DNA of 64,000 nt from Niastella caeni (GTDB lineage: Bacteria > Bacteroidota > Bacteroidia > Chitinophagales > Chitinophagaceae), in contig NZ_STFF01000007.1 in the NCBI RefSeq assembly GCF_004834005.1, positions 310,001-374,000 of the forward strand. The letters run 5' to 3'. The position numbers and the translations under genes are program-made. The notes below the pieces were generated by a model. It ran no database searches, was not told the origin of the DNA, and worked only from the letters and a program-made list of their open reading frames with translations. Of this stretch, positions 41,097-48,125 are shown piece by piece; position 1 is the first letter of the stretch; every line of letters starts with the position of its first letter.

Positions 41097-42014
41097 TTAA
41101 ACGCTTTTTCTATAGACGGAAGGAGTAATTCCTGTATAGCGTTTAAAAAATTTGCTGAAGAAAAACTGATCACTGAAATAAAGAAGGTCTGCCACCTGGG
41201 CAATGGTCAAAGCAGGGTCGCGCAGTAAATTCTTGGCTTCTACAATTACCAGTTCATCAATATATTTTCCGGCTGTTTTGCCTGTAAGTTTCTTAACCGT
41301 TTGCGTAAGGTATTTGGGTGTTACATATAATCTGTTCGCATAGAACAGCAGGTTACGTTCAGATTTAACGTGTTTCGATAGTAACCCAAGGAACCGCCAT
41401 ACGATCTCTTCCTTGTGATCATGCACTGCCTTTTTCTGATTTGAATGTTTGTGGTAAAGACCGGCCAGTTCAAACTGGAACACATTAAAGAAGTGACGTA
41501 CCACTTCAGTGGCAAACGGATGGTGTTCCCGGGAGAAATTCTTTTCCTGCAACATGGTGATCATGGTAAGGAACCGGGAAGCGTCCTCTGAAGCCAACCG
41601 CAGATGTGTACTGTGGCTATTAAAAAGATATTCAAATAGATCAATATGCCTTTGTGAAAGACCTGTATCCAACATGAAATCCGGCGTAAACGCCACACAG
41701 GCCGCATTACAGGTATTATTAGGTGCTTCGTCAAACTGGCGCACTACGTGCGGCGGTATGATCAACATGCTATTCTCATTTATTACCTGCTCTTCTCCAT
41801 TCAATTGAATGGTTAAAGACCCGTTTAAAACCAGGGCAACCCAGTAAGAATCACTGCGGAAAGGATATTGAATGAAATCTTTTTTATGTTCGGGTCTGCT
41901 TAAAAATACCCTGAGGCCTTCCATATTCCATGAATGATCAGAATAGTCATTCATGTCCTTCAGGGGATACAGGTAAACAGCAGAAGTAGCCTTCATTGCA
42001 GCGTTAGCCTTCAT
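41097..42014 (-). CDS. AraC-family transcriptional regulator
   Basis: A 305-residue regulator. The N-terminal half is a cupin-like sensory domain (LNGSLTIQLNGEEQVINENS, then IPPHVVRQF). The C-terminal ~100 residues hold two helix-turn-helix units (LYVTPKYLTQTVKKLTGKTA and QVADLLYFSDQFFFSKFFKR, then YTGITPSVYRKS). It is on the same strand as the lipid operon, 265 bp upstream of its first gene, and could regulate it. No operator can be named. Confidence 0.9.
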   Translation of the reverse strand: MKANAAMKATSAVYLYPLKDMNDYSDHSWNMEGLRVFLSRPEHKKDFIQYPFRSDSYWVALVLNGSLTIQLNGEEQVINENSMLIIPPHVVRQFDEAPNNTCNAACVAFTPDFMLDTGLSQRHIDLFEYLFNSHSTHLRLASEDASRFLTMITMLQEKNFSREHHPFATEVVRHFFNVFQFELAGLYHKHSNQKKAVHDHKEEIVWRFLGLLSKHVKSERNLLFYANRLYVTPKYLTQTVKKLTGKTAGKYIDELVIVEAKNLLRDPALTIAQVADLLYFSDQFFFSKFFKRYTGITPSVYRKSV

Positions 42015-42217
42015 AGAAAACCAGCTTTAAATCATAGCAGTAATAGATTAATCGCATACCTGTCATCTTAGAATGGCAGGAACGGCAGATCAAAATTAAC
42101 GGGAAAATAACATGGGGGATTGGTCAATTGTTCGGCAGGTTTGAAAAAAATCTGTTTTTATTTTATTGAGATGCGCAGTGGGCCGGAAACGTTTTATACA
42201 TCCATTCGTTTCCTTTC

Positions 42218-42862
42218 TTATGGATGTTGTTCCTCCAGCACCAACAAACTGATGGGCGTGTGCTCCTGTATATAATATATAGACATTTCATATTGCTGCC
42301 TGCAAAAGGGCAACAGTTTTTCAATAAAAGGTTTTGCCATCAACCGTTGGGGAGTGGTTAACAGAATGACCGTGCCTTGTTGAAGAAACCGTTGCATTAC
42401 CTGGTAAAGCTGGTCAAACTGGTCGGGATCGTAATTGATATCACTTAATAATAATACGTCTGCAGTAAGATCGTCGGGCAACTGGTTCCAATCGAGTACC
42501 TGGCAGGTAACATGGGGAAGCTGTAAATGCCGGGCAGACTTAGCCATAGTGGCAACGGCTTCTTCCAGGTAATCGCTGCAGCAAACAGTTTTGGCGTACC
42601 GGGCAGCCATAAAAGAGGGGAGTCCGAGACCGGCGGCCAGCTCCAGCACGTTTTTATTCTGAACCAGTTCGGGATGCTTATATATAAAGTCTCCCATAGC
42701 CAGTGCAGCCGGCCATAGTTTTGTCCAATGCGGAAAAGGGACCTGCGCCTGTACCTGCTTTTGCCGAAAGTAGTTATTCTGTACTTCCTGTGCATTGGGT
42801 ACAAACAGGTCTATGGTATAACCTGGTCTTACTACGTGCTGTAATTGCAGTGATAGGGACAT
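42218..42862 (-). CDS. Class I SAM-dependent methyltransferase
   Basis: A 214-residue methyltransferase. Motif I is VLELAAGLGLPSFMAA near residue 70, followed by CCSDYLEEAV (acidic motif II), VLDWNQLP and LLLSDINYD (motif IV). The N-terminal region (PHWTKLWPAALAMGDF) resembles the Methyltransf_16 group, whose members methylate Lys residues or small molecules. The target is unknown. It is monocistronic, with no linked pathway genes. Confidence 0.82.
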   Translation of the reverse strand: MSLSLQLQHVVRPGYTIDLFVPNAQEVQNNYFRQKQVQAQVPFPHWTKLWPAALAMGDFIYKHPELVQNKNVLELAAGLGLPSFMAARYAKTVCCSDYLEEAVATMAKSARHLQLPHVTCQVLDWNQLPDDLTADVLLLSDINYDPDQFDQLYQVMQRFLQQGTVILLTTPQRLMAKPFIEKLLPFCRQQYEMSIYYIQEHTPISLLVLEEQHP

Positions 42863-42953
42863 GAATGTTGCGTAAACCTGTAAAGTAAATGCATTTTAAG
42901 GTACAGGTTTATAAGAACGGAAAAAAATGGGGAAGAAAATTTATCCGTTCTTT

Positions 42954-44042
42954 CTAAAAAAGGTTTGAAAGCGATTTACTTTCTATGTTCTTCATTTTAA
43001 GATTAAAATCGTTTCCCTGAAACTCAAATAAGGGTGTTTCTTTGGGATTGCGATTGTACTTGTCAATAAGACCATTGACAGCATCAACTATATATTGATT
43101 TTGAAATAACTCTCCAACCCAAAGGTTGTGTATTATTTTATACTCGGTAAAAAATTTATTTTCCTCATTTTCCCAGGCGCCGCCGTACCCTTCGCTTAAC
43201 CAGTTGTAGAAAAGCATTATCTGCTCGTGGTTGCTTAGCTGCGCTCTGAGTATTTTTAAATATTTCATCTTGCCATCATAGTCAGTTATTGCATTACTGT
43301 AAGCAACAAACTTTACCATCAAAAATAAATGCCTGAAATAGTGACCTAATGAACTTGAATACCCTTTGTATTCTCTAAAGTCAATGGGGAATAAATGATT
43401 ATCCTCATTTGGTCCGTCTATTATCCTGTTCCAGGAGCTTGATAATGTATCTATGTCTATATATTCTTTATTCCAGCCCCAGAAGAAAATGTCGAGCGCA
43501 TGTTTATACTCATGAATGAATGGCAGGTGATCGTAGTTGATATAGCTTAAAAAAATTTTAAATTCATCTGCCATCGTAACAAAGGCCTGTCGCTTTGTAA
43601 CTTGTTTTCCGTTTACAACACTAATTATATTAAGTTCATCAACATTCTCTTTATGTAAACGTAGCATTTCAAAAAACTGGCTTTCAAATTGCTGGACCTT
43701 GTTTTGTGTTTCCTTATATAAATGCTCTTTCCTGAACTGTCTTTCAGTTTGTTTTATCTGGTCGGTGAAGATCTGCACCTGTAATGTATTAGCTCTATAC
43801 TGCATGTAAAAAGCCAGGCCTGTAACTATTACTGCCGCCAGGTTAATGAACGGGCTCATTAAGCCGCCCAGGGTGTCGCCAATTTGACCGGTGTTTCTAA
43901 AGTCAACATATTTTAATAAAGCAGGGTTGGTAAATAGATGTGGCGCAAATGGCGCAAACACGAATAGCGACCCTGCTAATATTAATAAGGTTATTAGGAG
44001 TGGGGTGAGGTTGGTTTGATAGTCCTTTTTCTTGTCTTGCAT
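42954..44042 (-). CDS. Putative phage abortive infection protein (putAbiC family)
   Basis: A 362-residue protein. Two membrane helices lie near the N-terminus (LLITLLILAGSLFVF and FINLAAVIVTGLAFYMQY, separated by GQIGDTLGGLMSP). A coiled-coil linker (QIFTDQIKQTERQF) follows, then a helical cytosolic domain with FESQFFEMLRLHKENVDEL, LGHYFRHLFLMVKFV and LRAQLSNHEQIMLFYNW. These blocks match the putAbiC family, annotated as a phage-exclusion factor from homology to lactococcal AbiC. It is a lone gene here with no toxin, nuclease or methylase partner. Defence activity is unproven. Confidence 0.78.
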   Translation of the reverse strand: MQDKKKDYQTNLTPLLITLLILAGSLFVFAPFAPHLFTNPALLKYVDFRNTGQIGDTLGGLMSPFINLAAVIVTGLAFYMQYRANTLQVQIFTDQIKQTERQFRKEHLYKETQNKVQQFESQFFEMLRLHKENVDELNIISVVNGKQVTKRQAFVTMADEFKIFLSYINYDHLPFIHEYKHALDIFFWGWNKEYIDIDTLSSSWNRIIDGPNEDNHLFPIDFREYKGYSSSLGHYFRHLFLMVKFVAYSNAITDYDGKMKYLKILRAQLSNHEQIMLFYNWLSEGYGGAWENEENKFFTEYKIIHNLWVGELFQNQYIVDAVNGLIDKYNRNPKETPLFEFQGNDFNLKMKNIESKSLSNLF

Positions 44043-44156
44043 GATGAACTATTTTGTGTCTGTGTAATGTTGTTCGTACGCATTAGGTTCATCAAATCAG
44101 ACCCGGTTTAACCTTACTATAAGTAACGGAGATATGTATATCAAAAATAATGCATC

Positions 44157-46438
44157 TCAGATCTCTTTCAATATTATTAACTCATTTTCTTTTGTATGAA
44201 ATGTAAGCCGGTTACCGGTAAGCGCGGCTGCTTTTTTTCCATTGCGTATCAGTTGTACTGTTTTACCCGGCCAAGGGTTTTCCATAATACAGGTACGGCC
44301 TTTTTCGCTCTGTATGTTTACATATTCAATACGTCTATTTTGCAGGCTGCTGCTGATCACAAATGCGCCATATGCGCGCAGTTTGCTGAACCTGGCATTT
44401 TTAGTATGGTTCCAGTTGGGAAAAATGCGTATTACCCCTTCATAACTTTGTAACAGCATTTCATTAATGGTCATAGGAACAGCTGACAATGTTTCTGTGC
44501 CGCCACCGCCGGCTGTGATCCAGCCGTTGGGAAATGATTGTAGCGCAATACGATCTTTCAATTGTTGCAGAATATCATCGGGGTCATAACCAACACGAAC
44601 GGCCGCGGGAAAACAGGTTTCAATACCATTATTCAATGTATTGCCCCATTCGCCTGCATGCTGCATCCGGTCTTTCCAATGCGCCACATCATTCAGTAAT
44701 ATGTTATTGAATATACTGTCTGTCACCGGTCCGCAAACGGCGCCGGGGAGTATGAGACCATGAATAGATACTCTTGACAATCCCGTTGTTTTTTTTAACC
44801 ACTCAGCGGGGCTTCGCTCCACGGGTTTTAAGCTCAGCCTGCTCCCGGTTTCACCAACAGGGAATGGACTTATGTGTGTAACAATATCCTGCCATTTTTC
44901 CTGCCGGGATAGGTCCTTTTTTAAAAACGTACTTACTTCAATAATTCCTTTGAATAACATTTTTACCAATCCCAAGGAGAGCGTGGAGTTGAAATCGCCC
45001 AACAGGTGGCGCCACTGGCCCCGATTGCGCAGGTTAGGCATTACTTCACCATAATGGTCCATGTAAATAACATAACGGCCATTCTCCAGCTTCAGGTAAT
45101 CTTCCCAAAAATCGGCACAAGCCAATAAGTAAGGATAAATGCGATTGGCATAACCAGTGTCGTACGTACTATAAAAACGCATCAACATATTGCCCACGCC
45201 AAAGACGGCGTTTATTTTTTGGCCAAGAAATTTATAACCGCTGTCAATAGTGTTTTCGGTAGTGCCGTACCGTAACAACATTTCTTCGGGCGTAAGCGGC
45301 CATCGTGTGGTGCACAAACCCTTTGGGCCAATGCCCACAGGATAATAGATGCCTTTTACCTGCAGCAGTTCCCTGGCATGCACTTTACCTTTTTCCATAT
45401 AATCCAGCAATGGTTGATCGTAATTGTCTGTGAGATCGATATAATTGCTCGAATAGGCCGCCCAATACGGCGCCTGGTAATTATAGTTAAGATGGTAATC
45501 ACCACCCCATGCCGAAGAATCTTTTGTTATAAAAGGGCCCCAGATGCCGGGTGCAAATTTACCGGCGCGTGAAGCGCAGGCAAATAAATACTGGGAGGTA
45601 TAATAATATTTTTCTATCACCGGATCGTTTACCTGCACACCTGATCTTTCCCAAAATGCCCGCCACCATTGCTGATGTGCTGAATACATGGTTTGTATAA
45701 TAGCGGGGGTTAACGATTGCGCTTCTTTAATGGCCCCTTCCTTCCAGTTTGTACGATCATTATTGGTATAAATAGTAACAGTGATAATTGTTTTTTACCG
45801 GGCGCCAATGTTATTATTTCATTTGAACCGTTGTTTCCCAATACGCGCATCGCCAGCGCAACGTGGCAGGGCCATTCCAGCAATGGGGTGTTTTCAAAAG
45901 AACGTGTTGCCCAGATAACATTTCCCGTTGCACCTTCGCTGTTTATAGCGGTATTACCTTTAGCTGCCCATAACGCGGGTTGTAGTGTACAGGTTTTACT
46001 GGCTGTTATTTCAATGATCACGGTATTGCGTGTGGCCGCTACCCAGCTATCAACGGTTATTGTTAAATCTTCTTTTTTAAAGGATGCATGAATAACCCCT
46101 TTATCAGGTAACTGTTCTGCATAATAATTGGCGCCTTTCAATGCATCTATAGTAAGGTTGAGGCCGCCTGGTAAAGCAATGCCGCCACCGGGATAAACAG
46201 GGTAGGCCCGCCAGAAATCATTTTTCCCGAAATATAATTGCAGCTGGCCGGGTTCGCCGCCAAAAGTTAAACCTATATCGCCATTTCCGGTGAGCGGGGC
46301 ATCTGGTGTTTTTGCCGTGGGCACGTTTGAAGGCGGTGTAGTAAATATGGTTTTATAACGGCCGGCGTATATGGGCTGGGCAACCGTTTCGATGGCATTA
46401 AATAAAAGGATAATGCAAAGGAGGACGCTTACTTTCAA
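44157..46438 (-). pseudogene. Frameshifted secreted glycoside hydrolase (GH95/GH65-like fold)
   Basis: One gene read in two frames. The N-terminal part (stop at 45710) has a probable TTG start at 46438 with signal peptide KVSVLLCIILLFNAIETVAQ and an N-terminal beta domain (LTGNGDIGLTFGGEPGQLQL). At a run of six A in coding sense (45791-45796) the frame shifts. With one more A the protein continues as KKTIITVTIYTNNDRTNW and runs straight into the ORF ending at 44157, an (alpha/alpha)6-barrel-like region (YYYTSQYLFACASRAGKFAP, GIWGPFITKDSSAWGGDYHL). The split is either a real single-base loss, slippage, or a sequencing error in the homopolymer. An intact product would be a secreted glycosidase of about 760 residues; the exact family is uncertain. 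Confidence 0.75.
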
Positions 46439-46613
46439 CGTAAATTTTATTCCTAAAGTACAGGTAATAAGCGGTTGCTGTATTATGAACTTTCGCAAAA
46501 CAGTAAGCTGGGTTAGCCAGCTGCCGTTAAACTGCCCACATTTTTTTTCTGTTCCGTCGTCCATACAAAAGGAAGCTTTGTGTATCTCTTTTTTTTCGGG
46601 CTCCCGGCAAAAT

Positions 46614-46621
46614 TACTTTTG
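46614..46621 (+). promoter_or_regulatory. Candidate promoter of the lanthipeptide precursor genes
   Basis: TACTTTTG fits the Bacteroidota -7 consensus TAnnTTTG. It lies about 83 bp before the first precursor ATG, on the correct strand. The -33 box is not convincing. Confidence 0.4.
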
Positions 46622-46703
46622 GTATCACATAGAGGCCTCTATACCAGCCGTAGCCGAAAAGCTGTTAAAAGAGTAGGCAATCATTTTTAAAACAAATACA
46701 ATC

Positions 46704-46892
46704 ATGAAACCAGTAAATCAACAGCAAAAAAACAAATTGTTCCTGAACAAACAAACAGTTACCAAATTAGATGCTACACATCTCAATGCAGTACGCGCAG
46801 GTAATGCAAACGCCGCCGTTACCTCCGTTCCATGCTTGATCATTTATTCCATTGCCGTTTCCTGCTCCAATTGCGACGCGCAGGCGGATTAA
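46704..46892 (+). CDS. Class I lanthipeptide precursor 1
   Basis: A 62-residue precursor. The leader has the Bacteroidota class I pattern K-L-F-L-N-K-Q-T-V-T-K-L and ends in R-A-G (residues 31-33) instead of Gly-Gly. The core (34-62) has Cys44, Cys54 and Cys57 with Ser/Thr before each (TSVPC, SIAVSC, SNC), enough for three thioether rings. It differs from precursors 3-5 and is closest to precursor 2 in the C-terminal SC-x2/3-NCDA pattern. The AG end may be cut less well by the C39 peptidase, or a different site may be used. Confidence 0.82.
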   Translation: MKPVNQQQKNKLFLNKQTVTKLDATHLNAVRAGNANAAVTSVPCLIIYSIAVSCSNCDAQAD

Positions 46893-46965
46893 TTTTTTTG
46901 GGATGATATAACAGTCTCTCACCGGGGGGACTGTTACCTTCTCTATAAAATTTAAACCTGAAAAA

Positions 46966-47163
46966 ATGAAACCTAACCAATTAACGCAGCAAAATAATCT
47001 GCGCCTCAACAAGCAAACCATCGCCAAAATGGAAGCGGCAAAATTACAGGCTATCCAGGGAGGACAGGCCCATAACCAGGCTACCTGGTTATTCGACTGC
47101 ATCACAGATACGATTTCGAAACTGCTGTCGTGCAATGCCAATTGCGATGCAAACGCTGTATAA
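46966..47163 (+). CDS. Class I lanthipeptide precursor 2
   Basis: A 65-residue precursor with leader N-L-R-L-N-K-Q-T-I-A-K-M and a Gly-Gly cleavage site (residues 32-33). The core begins QAHNQATW and has Cys45, Cys56 and Cys60, each after Ser/Thr or paired with one nearby (TDTIS, SC, NANC). It lacks the C-C motif of precursors 3-5. It lies 73 bp after precursor 1 and 24 bp before precursor 3. Confidence 0.85.
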   Translation: MKPNQLTQQNNLRLNKQTIAKMEAAKLQAIQGGQAHNQATWLFDCITDTISKLLSCNANCDANAV

Positions 47164-47187
47164 TCGAGGAATCAAAAACCAACAATT

Positions 47188-47388
47188 ATGAAAGAGGTTA
47201 AAAAATCAAAGCTCAGGCTCGATAAGAAAGTTGTTACTATTCTTAATGACGAGCAACAGCAGCAGGTGCAGGGTGGTATAAAAGCCGGAGCGATAAGCAA
47301 TTTTGAAAGTTTTTGGGCATGCGATACTATTTTCTGTTGTTCCGTTCCGGCCTGCTCCTTATTTGATTGCCCGGAAGAATATTTATAA
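47188..47388 (+). CDS. Class I lanthipeptide precursor 3
   Basis: A 66-residue precursor. Leader motif S-K-L-R-L-D-K-K-V-V-T-I-L; Gly-Gly at 29-30. The core has five Cys (45, 50, 51, 56, 61) in the pattern C-D-T-I-x-C-C-S-V-P-x-C-S-L-x-D-C, so Thr47, Ser52 and Ser57 each precede a Cys by 3-4 residues. A FESFW block precedes the first Cys. It shares the upstream sequence CCAACAATTATGAAAGAGG with precursor 4, so the two are recent duplicates. Confidence 0.88.
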   Translation: MKEVKKSKLRLDKKVVTILNDEQQQQVQGGIKAGAISNFESFWACDTIFCCSVPACSLFDCPEEYL

Positions 47389-47443
47389 AATTACCGGTAA
47401 GGTTGACCGGGGCTTTACAAGAAAAAGGAAAAAACCAACAATT

Positions 47444-47647
47444 ATGAAAGAGGTTAAAAAATCAACGCTCAGGCTGAACAAGAAAACCGTCACTATTCTC
47501 AGTAACGTGCAACAGATGCAGGTAAAGGGTGGTGAAAAAGCCGCATTGGCTTCAGGCTCGTTTCACAGTATGTGGGGATGCGACACTATATCTTGTTGTT
47601 CTATTCCGTTCTGCAGCCTGTACGATTGTGATCAGCAATCCGATTAA
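47444..47647 (+). CDS. Class I lanthipeptide precursor 4
   Basis: A 67-residue precursor starting at the ATG at 47444; a longer frame from 47303 only adds read-through of the precursor 3 region. Leader S-T-L-R-L-N-K-K-T-V-T-I-L, Gly-Gly at 29-30. The core pattern is the same as in precursor 3 with Cys46, 51, 52, 57 and 62, but with different residues in ring-exterior positions (FHSMWG, SIPF, LYD). Confidence 0.88.
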   Translation: MKEVKKSTLRLNKKTVTILSNVQQMQVKGGEKAALASGSFHSMWGCDTISCCSIPFCSLYDCDQQSD

Positions 47648-47671
47648 TAAAAAAACCAAAAACTAACAATT

Positions 47672-47872
47672 ATGAAACCAGTTCAAAAACCGAAGCTCAC
47701 CCTGAGCAAAAAAACGGTTACTGTACTCAGTAACCAGCACCAGCAGCAAATTCAGGGCGGTGCAAACGCTCAGGGAGCTTACAGCGCATGGCAGAGTTTC
47801 TGGGAATGTAATACAATCACCTGCTGCTCTGTACCGGCGTGTTCTTTGTGGGACTGTGAAATACAATTATAG
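47672..47872 (+). CDS. Class I lanthipeptide precursor 5
   Basis: A 66-residue precursor with leader P-K-L-T-L-S-K-K-T-V-T-V-L and Gly-Gly at 29-30. The core has Cys46, 51, 52, 57 and 62 in the pattern shared with precursors 3 and 4 (C-N-T-I-T-C-C-S-V-P-A-C-S-L-W-D-C). Here the second residue is Asn instead of Asp. An adjacent Trp pair (SAWQSFWEC) precedes the first Cys. It is the last of the tandem precursors, with a GC hairpin 19 bp downstream. Confidence 0.88.
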   Translation: MKPVQKPKLTLSKKTVTVLSNQHQQQIQGGANAQGAYSAWQSFWECNTITCCSVPACSLWDCEIQL

Positions 47873-47891
47873 TAACCACAGTTAAACAAAA

Positions 47892-47938
47892 GCCCCCGGG
47901 ACGAACCAGGGGGCCATTCAGATTGTACAAGTACAATC
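47892..47938 (+). terminator. Double hairpin after the precursor genes
   Basis: GCCCCC / GGGGGC stem (47892-47913) followed by GATTGTAC-aa-GTACAATC (47921-47938), a perfect 8-bp stem. There is no T run, so it may attenuate or stabilise the precursor transcript, letting precursor mRNA exceed that of lanB. This is a common arrangement in lanthipeptide loci. Confidence 0.5.
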
Positions 47939-48018
47939 ATGAAACCGATACAAATGTAACGGTAAACCGAAGGGTGGCAAAAATTTCTTCATTACCTTAC
48001 TCTTGTACGGTTTCATCT

Positions 48019-48090
48019 GCTGCGTTGGTCAAAGGGCAAAGACGTCTCCCTTTCACGGAGAAATTACAGGTTCGAATCCTGTACGCAGTA
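48019..48090 (+). tRNA. tRNA-Glu (anticodon UUC), between precursors and lanB
   Basis: All arms of a 72-nt tRNA fold. Acceptor GCTGCGT (48019-48025) pairs with ACGCAGT (48083-48089, one G-T pair), and the discriminator is A48090. The D arm is GTC/GAC with loop AAAGGGCAAA. The anticodon stem TCTCC/GGAGA closes a 7-nt loop CTTTCAC, so the anticodon is TTC (48052-48054). The T arm is ACAGG-TTCGAAT-CCTGT. CCA is not encoded. The gene lies 35 bp before the ATG of the lantibiotic dehydratase on the same strand. LanB enzymes use glutamyl-tRNA(Glu) as cosubstrate, so a dedicated supply is likely. Confidence 0.88.
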
Positions 48091-48125
48091 CGGAACAGGC
48101 AATTAAATGAAATAAACTTTTTTCC

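Noticed and set aside
45785..45797. Programmed -1 frameshift at the A6 run of the glycoside hydrolase
   Set aside because: The slippery heptamer A-AAA-AAC is present in the bases but in the wrong phase for X-XXY-YYZ tandem slippage, and no downstream stimulatory structure is obvious. A single-base deletion or error is simpler.
47303..47443. N-terminal extension of precursor 4
   Set aside because: It only translates the end of precursor 3 in another frame; the ATG at 47444 matches the starts of the other precursors.
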